Positions 1 to 11,599 of a stretch of DNA of 64,000 nt are shown here, in pieces. A program made the translations under genes and the position numbers. The DNA is from Straminergon stramineum. Lineage: Eukaryota > Streptophyta > Bryopsida > Hypnales > Calliergonaceae. How positions within the stretch are numbered: position 1 is the first letter of the stretch; each line of letters begins with the position of its first letter. The DNA is taken from positions 17,856,001 to 17,920,000 of the forward strand of contig OY987267.1 in assembly GCA_963920665.1 (NCBI GenBank), given 5' to 3'. The notes beneath the pieces were generated by a model, which worked only from the letters and a program-made list of their open reading frames with translations, had not been told where the DNA came from and did no database searches.

Positions 1-780
1 CAATTTCGACACAATTTGTGTTCTATTTGATCAATCATAGTCCTGCGACACTTCAAAGACCACATTTTCGATGAAATTTGGAAGATTGAGTCGAAATTAA
101 CTCGGTGCTCAAACTTTCCAACTTCACAAATTTCGACAGCTGCTAACTTGATCAATTTTTCTACGATTCAAGAAATCTGTATGCTTATCTTGAATGATTT
201 TCTCTCCTCTTTCTAATGGGGTATAAGTTGCACCTTGAAATTTCTCATGAATCAAAAGTTACCGCGATTTGAAGTTTGCAGTTTTCATATCTTTGCAATT
301 GCCATGATTTTTACAAATTTGTACTCCGATCCCCAAATATAGAACTAAAAATTGAAATTTCTTGCAAATCACTGGCAAAAAGAAAACAAGATTGCACTAG
401 AATGCAAGAATTTTGAAGAACACACAATTTTTTCATTTCAAGTTTTCAAGTTTTTACAATGGCATTAAGTTTTTTGGACACACATTTTGTGCATGAGAAT
501 GGGGGAGACACATTCCAATCATCCGGATTTTTCATCCATTGGATTCTTTCACACCCCATTCATCCATTTGCCACATCCAAAACCCTATTCACATTTCATT
601 TGTAGTTTGTTTTTTTTTTTATTATTATTATTTTTTTTTATATTTTATATTTTATTTTACTTTTTACTTTTACTTTCCTGTTCTATTCTACTTTAAAGTG
701 TCTTAAAATGTCTTTTTCCTAAAATTTTTAAAAATCTACCCTAACTCCAAAATTTCCTATATTATACACTCACAATGCCA
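1..780. other. AT-rich intergenic DNA, no gene seen
   Basis: I see no coding frame, RNA gene or clear repeat structure here. The only open frame of note is low-complexity and rich in Phe and Leu, translated from a T-rich tract near 610-690, and is not credible as a protein. Confidence 0.6.
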
Positions 781-2615
781 AGGGTAAGATAGGGCAAAGT
801 TAGGATTCTATAGAGACCTAGGACACTCTCACCATGTGACACGACACAATGGAAGAAGGCACAAGGCCCTCTCCACGGTTAGTGGACTAAGAACACAAGA
901 CTAGAGCTAACTTAAGACAAGACAACCACAAAGGAACCTAAGACTTAGTAACAATGGAATAAGGTGCTAGAAGAACCCCAAAACATCTACAATTTGCCAC
1001 AAAATTAACCTAAAGAGAGCAAAAGAGTAGCAAGACTAACAAAAGACTAACAAAGAGAGCAAAAATAGCAACAAAAAACAAACACAACCAAGGTTTTTGG
1101 CAAAACGCCAAAAGTTCCAACAAACTGGATCCAACGGATCCAAATATAAAATGGGGGTGTTTTGAGAGGAAAAGGGCACCCCCTTTCATAAGAAGATGGG
1201 CACCTTCGCTCCCCTTAGAGTTATAAGCTGAGAACTCCGTTTCCATGAATGGGAATCCTAAAAGCCCTAGATTTCTTAAAAGATTTTAACTTAGGGCGTT
1301 GACAAATTCTAAATTGCCTCGGGATATCTCCCCATGCAAAGGTGTTGACATCTAAGTTCCCACCACTCATGAGACGGGAACCTCGTTCCCAAGAGGGGAA
1401 CGTCCTAACCCTAATCTTTACAAAATCTATGACTTTAAATGAATGTTGACTTCTATGTTTCTTTGTTGGTCCACTTCTAACTTTTGAATTTCAACTTCGA
1501 TTGGCAAATGAATGTGCCATTGGCTCTGGAAGGCCATTTTTAGTATAGAAGAATCCCCACCCCTTTCTCCTCTGCAAAAAAACCATCGAAATCCAACGCC
1601 ATTCCTTGTCAAAAAAGGATTAAAAATCTAGCTTGTCGGTGTTGCCTTTTTTGAGCAAGGTAATCAGCCAAGGTGATTTAGAAGGTCCAAGGGGGTAAGA
1701 AAAGACCTTTCATAGACTTCGTTTCGAACTCGTACACTCCCGAGATGTCAGTCAACCCTTCGCCTGCACTACCATGTTGTTAAATTTGGAGGGGATCTTC
1801 CAGTTTGGGCACCTCCCGCTATCAAAATGTTGCAAAACTTGTTGGGGAGCCTTATTAATATAAAATAACCTAATCGAATTTTTAGTGAGATTTTACCGCC
1901 TTTTGGGGAATTTCCACAAATTTTCTATAGTGGATTTTGATAGTTGACTACTTGGAAAGAATATTTTTGCAAGTTAGAAAATTTCGAGACTTTTTGTGGA
2001 ACCTCTCAGGGAGTCCCATAATGGCTGTGCAAGCTCATATTCTTACTTTGCACATGTAGGGACGGGGAGGGCAAATCCCACCCTTTGCTAATTATGTGAA
2101 AAATAGGGAATCTTTTGTATATGAGGGGATTTTAGTAAATGGACTTCACTTCTGATCCCCTAGCATATTCTAGACCTGAGATCCATGCTCGGAACTTGTG
2201 CATTTCTCCACAAGCAAGTCTTGATATTGTAACTCTTGCAATGCTAACAATTGGGTTCTATAGTTTCAACGGTGGGATGGAGAAATAGAGACCGACCTTG
2301 GGACCTCACAAGGCTTTTCTCTCCACAATTCCTAGCTATTTAAGGCTACTATTTAGCAGGCTAGGGCATATTTAGACAACTACACTAAAATCTACTAACT
2401 TCCACCATTTGTGGTTCTAACATATGTATAGGTGGGTATCTTAGGGGTAACTAGACCTAAAACCCTAAAAGAGGCCAAATACCTAATTTGATATGTTACA
2501 ACCTATTTTGGCCTTAGGCTCTTTTGGGGCTTTTTACACCTAATTACCTACTAAACTGTGAAAAGTGGAAAAACAAACAAATTATGAGTCCCAAGTGACA
2601 AATTAGGAGCTCACA
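780..2615 (+). repeat. Dispersed repeat R1, copy A (LTR-like)
   Basis: This stretch matches three other places in the window (about 11.6-13.1, 19.4-21.3 and 61.4-63.0 kb). A shared landmark is a tract around 1810-2030 with the order 'caaaacttgttgg', 'tttttagtgagattttacc', 'actttttgtggaacctc'. Copies A, C and D all end in a tract close to 'agtgacaaattaggagctc' followed by ACA. A common CA terminus is what an LTR end would look like, but I could not fix the 5' end or a target-site duplication. It holds no credible open frame. Confidence 0.65.
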
Positions 2616-2769
2616 AATACTAAACCATAATGTTGATAAGATATAATTAATGAGATAATTTGATAACCTTCAGATATTTAATATTTTATTATATTAAATT
2701 TTTTAACATGTAATGCTCTTGATGTAATCTTTATTTAATTATTTAAGAAGATTTTATTTATGAGTATAC

Positions 2770-3205
2770 TAAAATAGTAAAAAGTATTTAAGAGGATTTA
2801 ATGGCTTGACTTGAAGCATGCCTTTCATATTAATTAAGGTTTGAAAATTATTAGTCATAAACAATCTATAATTTTTCGGAGGATTTAAGAGCCTTGTTTA
2901 TGTGGTGATTTAATTTGAAGAGTACCTATCTAATCAATTAAAGTTTATTCATTATGAATTATTTAATGTTTGTAATTTTTTGGAAAATTTGAGAGCCCTA
3001 TTGATTTGATGGCTTCATTTGAAGAGTGCCTATCTTATTAATCAAAGTTTGAAAATTATTAGTTATGTTAATTCTATAGTTTATTTGAAATTTTTTATAG
3101 CATTGTTGATTTCATAATTGAATTTGTAGAATTCCTATCTTATCAATAAAATTTTGAAAATTATCTGTTATGTAAAGTTTATGATTTTTTTTAAATTCAT
3201 AAGAA
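2770..3205. repeat. Degenerate tandem repeat, about 105-bp unit, four copies
   Basis: Four successive units starting near 2790, 2882, 2990 and 3094 share the order 'gatttaa..gagcc', 'tttgaagagtgcctatctta' and 'aaagtttgaaaattatta'. The units have diverged clearly, so the array is old. It lies between R1 copy A and the gypsy remnant and has no coding potential. Confidence 0.6.
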
Positions 3206-4647
3206 AGTCTCTTTATAGAGATGTCCTTCCTACCTACTTAGTTTTTTGAAAATCCTAAATCTTAAATCTTTAAACATGTTCGTATTCACATTTCATGTTA
3301 TAACTAATTAGTTTATTGAAAATGTCTATGGAAAATGAAATAAAATAAATGTTGTATTCGATAGAACTAATTGATAAAAATTCATACATGTTGCGTTGAT
3401 TTAATTTAAAAAATCAAAAAAACAAGTGGAGAATATTATTTTGGTATGAAATTAAAAATTACATTTCAATCCCATAATGATTCATCTCATTTAAAATGTT
3501 TATGAAAAAAAATAAAACAGTTGTTGTATTTTAACAACCATAATCACAATAATTCATATATACTATATTTAATTGATTGAAAAATTAGAATTCCCAAATT
3601 ATAAAAATCATTATAATATAAATTCAAAATTCACATTTCAATGGAATGGTTTGATTTATTCATAACATTTCTACATTTTTTAAAAATCAATCTCAATATT
3701 TTGTTGATGTTATATTTAATAGTTTGAAAACTAAAGTTAGAAATTGTATAAAATTTTATTTCACCAAATTGATGATACAATTTCATTCATGCAATCATTT
3801 TGTTTATACACAACATTTTTATGAATTAAAGTTTAATAGAAGCTATAATTTAACAAAATGCAATGAAAAAAATCCCAAAATAGAATTGTCTTAATTGAAA
3901 TTGTCATCTACATGTAAGTGCCAATTATATTCATATCATTTTATAAAATAACGAGCTGCTTCAACTTAATCTTAATAGCTTTTACTTCATTCATATTTGA
4001 ATTTTGAAACATGATAGATTTGACTTTACGAATGTTTTTTAACCACTAGTAACGAATATTTTTATTATGCATTTTGTAAAAAAACAAGAATCAAAAGTCA
4101 ATCTTCATAATCATCTTATTCTCAACCATCATATTGATAATTTGAAGCTTTTGATTATTTCTGTAATCTTCAAGAGCAATTGAAAATGTGCGATGTGCTC
4201 TCAAATGTTATTTCATGTATTTACTACATCCAAAAGATTGATGAGTTTCTATAAGAATATTTCGTATTCAAATTATAACTTAATGTGTATAAGCACTAGA
4301 TTTGAATATCGATACTCAATCACATATTTGTTCATCATTTTAAACATCTTGGAGAAATTTGCACATAAATAGGAGTTATTAAATATTGAAGTGTTATCTA
4401 GTTAGTAGAATCAAAAATCAATAATAATGTTAAAGCCAAATATAAGATAACTTTATATAAATTTGACTCCAAAAGTAGAGTAGAAAAATAAAACCTTATT
4501 GTTAAAAGCTTGAGAGGAAAAAATAGATAAAATCAAAGTCGAAGATATTTAAAATAAAAATGTAAAATCAGATTAAATATATAAGATGTAGGTAGAAAAT
4601 GTACGAGGTGTCAAAAGTATAGGAAATATGTAAGAGACATAAAAGGC
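3206..4647. other. AT-rich intergenic DNA, nothing recognised
   Basis: This stretch is strongly AT-rich with many short A and T runs. I see no open frame, no tRNA-like fold and no repeat relation to the rest of the window. Confidence 0.5.
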
Positions 4648-4790
4648 ATATGTGAGTGTTTATTTACTTCCCCATGGTAAACAACTTCCACAACAAGTTC
4701 TTTTTGTTTTGTCTTAATTTTATTTACTAACGGATGTCTAAATATTGTCCACTGAGCCTTCCAAGTAATGGACTCTTTTCTAACCTTTTG
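4648..4790 (-). repeat. 3' LTR stub of the gypsy element
   Basis: This segment begins 'tgtgagtgtttatttac' and aligns with the LTR at 9462-9600. The match stops near 4790, where a pol-like reading frame begins directly. The stub is therefore the terminal 140 bp of an LTR that is about 2 kb long at the other end. Confidence 0.75.
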
Positions 4791-4794
4791 TTCT

Positions 4795-5102
4795 TCAAAA
4801 GATATCATTTGAAGACGTTGTTGATATATTTCAGGAGCGTTGTTGATCCCATATGGAATGATATTATATGCTGTATTCTCACTCACTTGCTCATGGTATT
4901 GGGCGACTTCAATTCCTGTGATTAATAACATAGGTGTTTCTTCTTCGGAATTGTGTTGGTCAACTAGTCCATCTCCATATTTTCCGTGCACTCCTACAAT
5001 CCAACTAACCGGTGGCATACTTCCTAAAGGAAAATCCCTGATGGCGATAGGTCCATCCCTAATGGCGATAGGTCGATCAAATTCATCGGTTATTAGTGTC
5101 AA
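4795..5102 (-). pseudogene. Reverse transcriptase fragment joined to LTR
   Basis: The minus-strand frame contains PYGINNAPEIYQQ, which resembles the conserved PFGLxNAPaxFQ block of Ty3/gypsy reverse transcriptase. Directly after it the frame runs into LTR-derived sequence with no coding meaning. The YxDD catalytic block and all later pol domains are missing. I read this as the 5' breakpoint side of the internal deletion. The match is short and degenerate, so the assignment rests partly on position, downstream of the protease. Confidence 0.5.
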
Positions 5103-5138
5103 TTGATATGGATTATGTTTTTTCCGTTCTTTGTGACA

Positions 5139-5609
5139 TCATACTAATTGCTTATTTTTTGACTCTTTGTGAACTGGAGATGGTGATTGAACTTTTGACT
5201 TTGTCAATCGCTTTAGTTTGTTAAGAGTTTTCTCTGGTTGTTTGCTAGTTCCACATGATCTACCATGATAAGGTTTGGTATATGAAATACATTGTCTCTT
5301 TGTCTCATGAAGCTTAGTCAGCATAGTTCCCTCGTCTGATCCGGGACTATGAATAGATAGTAGTTCAAGAGAGAGATTGTTACTATCATCAGATAGTTCA
5401 ATAGGTATTTCTTTTAAATTTCCCCTATCTATTGGACTTGAGGGTTTTCCCTCGATAATGACGTATGTATCATCACTTGAGCAACGGTGATCTTGAAGCC
5501 ATTGTTTAAATGTGCCATCATCCTCATAACCATATAGTCCTAGACCAAGATCTTTAATGGTTCCTAAATTAGTGGAAGCTTCTACCCTAATCGATTGAAT
5601 AGAAGGCAA
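5139..5609 (-). pseudogene. Pol linker region between protease and RT
   Basis: This 156-residue open stretch lies between the protease frame and the RT-like fragment. It is rich in Ser, Asp and Lys with no motif I recognise. Its position and strand make it the variable pol linker of the same element. The ends of the open frame are set by stop codons rather than by a real start. Confidence 0.4.
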
Positions 5610-5726
5610 TTCTTAGATTTCTTCTAGTATTGGACCTTTAGATACAATTCCTACCATAGTTCTAGCATTTCCTGGTCCGTAGGTGAACGTGGGTCATTTT
5701 TCTGCCCAATTTACGATTCCACCATA

Positions 5727-6527
5727 CTAACGGAGGAATCCACGGTCTAGAAGTAGAGGATATGTACCATTTGCTTCTTCCTTTAATTGTAAGACTTCAA
5801 AAGTAACAAAATAATCTACCCCTCCCGTTTGTATGCAAAGGTCTTTAATTCGACCTAAAGTTTTGACAAAGCTTTGATCCGCACATTTAAGGGTTAAATA
5901 TAATGGATGAGTGATCTTCAAACCAAGCTTCTCCATAGTAAAAGCTGGCATGATATTGACCCCACTTCCATCATCTACCAACGCCCTTGTTATGATTTTA
6001 TCAACAATCTCGACATCAATTTCTACAGCATCAAAAGTCTCTTTGGATTTTCTAAGATCAAGTAATGGCTCTACTTTGTTGATCTGATCTATATCTTTAG
6101 GTGATCGACAAACTGTAGCTCCATCTTTCATTTGCTTGCGAAAGCCATGTACTAATTGGATCAATTGTCCAAAAGAGATATCGGCTTTAGTTTTTACTAA
6201 ATCCTTCCAAAAATCATATGAAATGGAAGGGTTACTACCTTTCCGAGTCTTAGGCCTAACCCTAGGATTTGAAACCGGATAGGGAGTATTTGTTTGTACA
6301 AATTGATACTCATTTTTGTTCAATCCGGTTTGGTTTGGAAGGTTTTCATCAAATCTCACTTCTTTAACTGCATTCTTCAAGGTATTTTGCAAGTCAAAGA
6401 AGTGAGGTGATTCTTCGGATGAATGTAAGTGCATACTACTGTGTGAGCTAGATTCTGTGAATTTTGTATCATCTGATTGAATTAAGAGAAGAAGATTAGT
6501 TTTTGAACTTCCTCTAGTAACTACCAA
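5727..6527 (-). pseudogene. Retropepsin-like aspartic protease (gypsy pol)
   Basis: The C-terminal half reads as a retropepsin fold: a beta-rich lead, the active-site block ALVDDGSGVNIMP, a helix (FTMEKLGLK) and a later segment ending GTYPLLLDRGFL. In the family the active-site triplet is DTG or DSG. Here it is DGS preceded by an extra Asp, so this copy may be degenerate. The N-terminal half contains a conserved 'FWKDLVKTKADISFGQLI' block often found just before the protease in plant gypsy pol. Frames change between this and the upstream zinc-knuckle piece. Confidence 0.7.
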
Positions 6528-6814
6528 TGTAAGTAGAGAAACTTGAATTTCCTTATCTTTGGAGAATTTGATTTCTACTAAAAGAGAAGTTTGGATCTCA
6601 GTAGTTCAGTAGTTCTAGAGTTTTCTAACACTTTGCCTTTTACAAACCTAACATTTTTCGTACTTTAGTTAGTTGCTAAAGAAATAATTCCTTGTACTGT
6701 TTGTAAAGCTATTGGAGGATTTTGGGTTTGCCTATGCTCATCATGGTCGTAATACATGTTTGATGGACCAACTATTTCTCTAGGCTCGGTAAATCTAACA
6801 CCTTCTTGGTTTTC

Positions 6815-7357
6815 TTAAGCTTGTTTAACATAATCTCTAAGAGGAAATTCTAGAGATATAACTTTATCAGGCATTTTACAATGATTAGTGGGATAGTGAT
6901 CTTTACAACGCTCACAAATGACATTGTTTTCCACCCAACATTGGCCAAGAGCATGTCTACCCTTACAAGATGGGCAAGGAGGATTTGATAGTCTCTCAAA
7001 TGAATTAGAAGTCCTAATTTGAGTTGGAATATTTGGGTGGCGATAAGGTTGTTGTTTTGGCGGTCCTCTTGTCCTTGATTGAGTTGATTGATGGTTGTCT
7101 TTCAATAATGGACAAAATGGAGGGGTATGGTTAGGTTTACTACAGTTGTTGCACCATACTCCGGTTGAATGTGCCCCAGATTTATGATATGTTGTTAGTC
7201 CGTGTTGATTTTGAATTTGAATGATACCCGCCATTTGCTCTGATAGTTCTCGTACTAATCTGTTCATTTCATCTGTGGCTTGTCTTAATTCTGTACATAG
7301 TTGGTCAAATCCTCTATCAGATGCGGTCAGCATTAGCATTAGTTCTTTACTAGCCAA
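6815..7357 (-). pseudogene. Gag nucleocapsid region with zinc knuckles
   Basis: The frame holds three closely spaced Cys/His clusters. The first, CNNCSKPNHTPPFC, fits the CX2CX4HX4C retroviral zinc knuckle exactly. The second, CPSCKGRHALGQC, is CX2CX3HX4C, and the third, CERCKDHYPTNHC, is a variant. These bind genomic RNA in the Gag particle in the known family. The frame ends in TAA at 6815-6817 and is offset from the gag core frame, so a frameshift separates them. Confidence 0.7.
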
Positions 7358-7395
7358 TGGTACAAGATTTCATGTAGGAGAAGAGTATTGATAAG

Positions 7396-8301
7396 TCATT
7401 GAATTAGATGTCTGATGATAAATAGGAATGAATGCAAGTATAGATTTTTTATCCTTCTTACCATACGCTCATTCTCGTTGTTAATTAATTCGATCTTGAG
7501 AGTTGCTTGGATTGCCTCTTCCAAAGTTGTAGGCCTTCTTGACAAAATCTCTCGAATTGTCAAAGATGAGTCAATGCCTTGGATAAAGTAATGGCGAATA
7601 GTACCGTTGTTGAGAAGATTGCCTACATAACGGGTACAAACCATCTTGAAGTCATGAATATAAGCTGTAATGTTCTCGGATGATCCCCTACGAATGTTGG
7701 TCAATGTAGTCAAGGCTTGTTGTTGCCTAGTTTTGGATCGAAAGTAACGCAAGTAAGCGGCCTACAATTGTAACCACGTGGTAAAAAATCCTACATCATG
7801 TGAACGATACCATGAGTAAGCAATTCTTGTCAAAGTATTAGGGAACCAAATCAAATAGTATCCATGGTTAATGACTAGGCTAGAAATAATAATTTTCTCA
7901 AATCTTTCTACATGGGCGGTAGGATCATCATCTCTAGACCTTGAGAATCATGGAAGGTTATGGGGAATTGGTATTTCCTACAATCCTCGAGGTACCAAGA
8001 TGGGTAACCCTCTTGGTAACATCATGGGATCAATTTCTAGCGGGAAGGGTTCTTCTGGTTGAATTTCATCTCTATCTAACAGAAAAGGTGGTCGTAGAAG
8101 CTCCATGTCTTCAGATGAACTCTCACTATTGTTGATCGGTTCTCGAGAGCTCCCCCTTTCTTTAGTTGGAGTTCTAATTCTAGTTCTAGTCCTTTCTTCA
8201 AAAAGAGGTGAAATCGGTCTTGATTGCGAAGTTTGTCCTCTTCCGAGCCTAGATCTCAAAGTTCCATTAGATTTGGAAATATTAGAAAGTTTTGGTGGCA
8301 T
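7396..8301 (-). pseudogene. Gag core (retrotransposon gag domain), broken
   Basis: One reading frame from the ATG at 8299-8301 runs to 7396 with three internal stops: TAG at 7978-7980, TGA at 7948-7950 and TAG at 7762-7764. There is no frameshift across them. The N-terminus (to residue 107) is basic and Ser/Arg-rich. Past the first two stops comes a gag-like capsid domain with DPTAHVERFEKI and, later, YLRYFRSKTRQQQAL, SSENITAYIHDFKMVC and TLEEAIQATL, which fit the plant retrotransposon gag domain. All three stops can be reached by C-to-T change from CAG or CGA. Confidence 0.7.
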
Positions 8302-9439
8302 TTAGGAGTTAAATGTTATACAAATCCATACATATAAGAAAATCAAATACAACACTATAGAAATAGAAAGACCTAGAGCTATTGCTCTATGGGTGGTACT
8401 ATAACATGATCTGCACAGATCAATGTGCTAAGGATCTCTCCTGCAATAGGGTGGTACTTGAAGAAATATGACTTTTGATCCTTTTCAATCTTCTCGTGGT
8501 CGTGTCGATGTTCGTCCCAAGTAGCCCATGTTTGTAAAAAATGTGACATTTTTTATTTGTCTGTTTCGTGTCCTCTTCTTTCTGCTAGGTCACTGGTAGA
8601 AGAAGGGATGAAAACAAAGATGATGAAGGTGCTGTAGATCAAGAGATGTGAAGAGTGAAACTCAATGGTCCTCCGCATTTTGGCATGACTTATACGCTGC
8701 ACGATATTGTGTAATATCTCATAACTAATGCTTAGTAGGAAGTGCGAAGGGCATCAATCTTGTAGAGATGCCCCAGCAACACTCCAAAGTCAAATGACTA
8801 ATGTAGTTGTGCTAAGTACGAAAGTGCTGCAATTACATGTAGGGATTCTCAATCAATTGAACACCTGAGATGTCAAGTGTGCCGAATTAATATAAAGCCC
8901 CGTCAAACAAATGTAAAGGAGGAGAATATTGAATGTCTATATGTGGTAACTCTAAAAGTGGCTCATCGATAGTGTGAGCTGAAAACTTGACATCGAAATA
9001 TTCTTTGATGTAGATGTTTTCGAAGTTTCAAGTTGCCAATACTACCTTCCAATAGAAAACTCCATCCTGAGTACTTCAACAACCTTTTGGCCCTAGCCTC
9101 ATCTATAACTGGTATATGCTGATTTGGGCTCAACAAATACTAACGGGCTAACTATGACCAATACTCAAATGACACATGTAGACTTTTTGAACCAAGTAGT
9201 AAATCGTCCAAAGGTAAAACAGCGTTGTCTTCGTCGTCACTATAACCGACCTTGTCGTCTCGATAATGCTTGAAGGGAATACCTCAATAGGTATTTGTCC
9301 AAGCGGCATACTCCGGATGTTATATCTCTCTTAAGTATCCCTCTTCCGAATCACCGTCGGAGTCCCAATTATCATCCTTTACAATTCCCCAATGTAATTT
9401 AGTAGACTTGTAATATTCATATTCAAGTTTTTAAAAACT
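8302..9439 (-). other. Untranslated leader of the gypsy element
   Basis: This 1.1-kb stretch lies between the primer-binding-site candidate and the gag ATG. I see no frame in it that resembles a protein. Long leaders of this kind are usual in plant gypsy elements. Confidence 0.45.
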
Positions 9440-9461
9440 CCCGACAGACGCACCAAAATGT
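9440..9461 (-). other. Primer binding site candidate
   Basis: On the minus strand the LTR ends '...cacttaca' and is followed at once by 'ttttggtgcgtctgtcggga'. The start TGG plus a GC-rich run next to the LTR end is the usual look of a tRNA 3'-end complement. I cannot name the tRNA with confidence. Confidence 0.5.
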
Positions 9462-11560
9462 AAGTGTTTATTTACCTGCCCACGGTAAACAACTTCTACA
9501 ACAAATTCTTTTTGTTTTGTCTTAATTTTACTTATTAATGGGTGTCTAAGCGTTGTCTACTAAGACTCCAAGCAATGGATTTCTTTCTAAATGCCTAAGT
9601 TCAAAGAAATCACTGGAAATGAACCTAATTGTAAAGATTAGTTCTAACCAACATAAAGTTTTTCATCCGTTGTAGTTTTCTATTAAAATTGTTTACAATC
9701 TAAATTTAGCTCTCTTAAATTTTAGTTCAAATTATGTCAATTCCGAAAATATAATACTTGCAAGAATTCGAGATTCCTACAAGAAATTATGACTGGATGA
9801 AGTTGAGAGCTTTAAGAGTCTATCTAAACTTCATCCTTCTATAATTATTGGAGTTTTAAAGTATTTTCTAGAGTTTGAAGTGCTTCTGAATTCCTTTGAG
9901 TTCCTTCTATCCAAAACTAACTCTAAGTGTTCTACTTGGTTGTCTTCAAAAGATTCTAATTCACTTTTTACTTCGTTTTCAAGCTGTGGGACTTCTATTT
10001 TCAATTTACTATTTTTAGACTTTTGAGTTTTATTACTTGTATATCATAGTTTTACCTATCCATATTGCAAAAGGACTTTTGTTTTGGACTTCCCTAGTGA
10101 AAGTTATGAATGAATAAAGTTTGATTACTAATTGGTGTTTCCAAACTTCATCCGCAATTTCCTACTAATCTACAATTTGAAATTTTTTTTAAGTTTTATC
10201 TTTGACTTTGAGATCTCTAACACCATCTAAGTTTCCATTCTTGTTTCTTAGAGATGAAATTGACTAATTTTCATCCGCTATGACTCCTAAACTTTATCTC
10301 TTAATAACTTTCTCAATTTGACTCCGATTATTAGGTGTAAGATATTATTGGAAACCTCTAAGAAAGCTGTATCAGATTTTCTATTTGTATTTAAGAAAAA
10401 AACTATTCTTGACGCTCTGACTTGTATTTATAATTCGGCTAAGCGTTAAAATAGCTAATAAAAGAAATTGAATAAAAATTAAAGTGATTAATTTCTTTTC
10501 TCAGAATTTGCCTCATCTAGGAGGTAGTCATAAACTCCTTCGAACTTCCAATCATTTGCCATGTTGGAGTCTTTCTTGGAATTTTGTTTATCGCTTAAAA
10601 AAATGATTTTAATAAAAGTTGGTGGAAGTTGATGAGACTTCATCTTTTCTTTCCTCCCCTACTTCTTCCTTTTCTTTTTATTTAGATTTTCTCATTTTTT
10701 AATTTGTATATTCTATAAATTCTTATCCACTATTTTACGATCTGCTTGAATAGTATCCTTAAAATCAACAATCTCTTGAAACTATGCTATCGGCTATTCA
10801 AATTCTCTTGAAGTCTTTTCTAATCTCTCTTCTTCTAAACCTCTTTGCTACTTTGTCTCTTTTTCATTCTATATGTGCATGTTGGAGTTGGAGAATTTAT
10901 GTGTATGAAGAGTTTTGAAAGTTTGTAGGAATGGAATGTGATGTTTTTATGGAGTTTCTTCTCTACTTCTCCCTATTGTAGTTTGTAGGCTAATAAGAGA
11001 AAAAGTGGTGAACTAGAAGTTACTAATTTCTACACTCTTCAATGCTAATTGATGCTTCTATCTCTAATTTTTTCTCCCTAATTCTACTTTTATGTATTCT
11101 TGCTCTCGATTAGAATTTTGACAAATTACTATTTTTAGATTTTTGTATTTTTTTTCTTCTAGAGTCTAAAATCAGCTTTCCAAATTCATAAAGCACTTGC
11201 AAATTGGACTTTCTTAGCAAAAGTTATGCATAGATGAAGTTTAACCGCTAATCGGTGATGAAAAACTTCATCCGCTCACTATTCTTAGAAGGTAATCTCA
11301 AATCCACTTTTGATTACAAATTTAAACTCTAGTTTTTTCCTAACTTCTAATCCTACTCTTTTGCTCTGTTTGGATGAGTTTAACATTTTTTCATCCAATT
11401 TGAGTACTAAACTTCATCCGCTCATAACTCACTCATTTCAATTCGACTTTTTTCATATCTTATGTTTTTGGAAACCTCTCAACCTCTACTTTATGATTCT
11501 AAACTCAATTTTATATTGTCACTTTTTCTTTTTACTCTTGATCTCGGTCTAAATAAACAT
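9462..11560 (-). repeat. 5' LTR of the gypsy element, approximate right end
   Basis: The left edge (TG at 9462) is fixed by the shared start with the stub at 4648 and by the adjacent primer-site candidate. Inside, a block of about 400 bp occurs twice (near 10,000-10,440 and 11,110-11,520). Each copy contains 'aaagttatg', 'gatgaagttt' and 'cttcatccgc' in the same order. The LTR therefore has an internal duplication, or a second partial LTR is stacked on it. A related LTR is at 21.87-23.74 kb. Confidence 0.6.
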
Positions 11561-11599
11561 TAATGCAAAGAAATGGCCAACTTAGCTAAACTTCCACCA

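Larger units (their letters stand above)
4648..11560 (-). mobile_element. Internally deleted Ty3/gypsy-like LTR retrotransposon
   Basis: Read on the minus strand, the order is 5' LTR (about 11,560 to 9462), primer-binding-site candidate, leader, gag, zinc-knuckle region, aspartic protease, a short reverse-transcriptase-like fragment, then a 3' LTR stub of about 140 bp (4790 to 4648). The stub matches the first 135-140 bp of the right LTR (9462 onward) at most positions, including 'ggtaaacaacttc' and 'ttctttttgttttgtct'. Most of reverse transcriptase, RNase H and integrase is absent, as is most of the 3' LTR. One deletion joining the start of pol to the LTR tail would explain both. The right-hand LTR boundary is approximate. 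All coding parts are broken, so the copy cannot be autonomous. Confidence 0.75.

Noticed and set aside
487..696. 69-residue hydrophobic frame suggesting a membrane peptide
   Set aside because: It comes from T-rich low-complexity DNA and has no conserved context.
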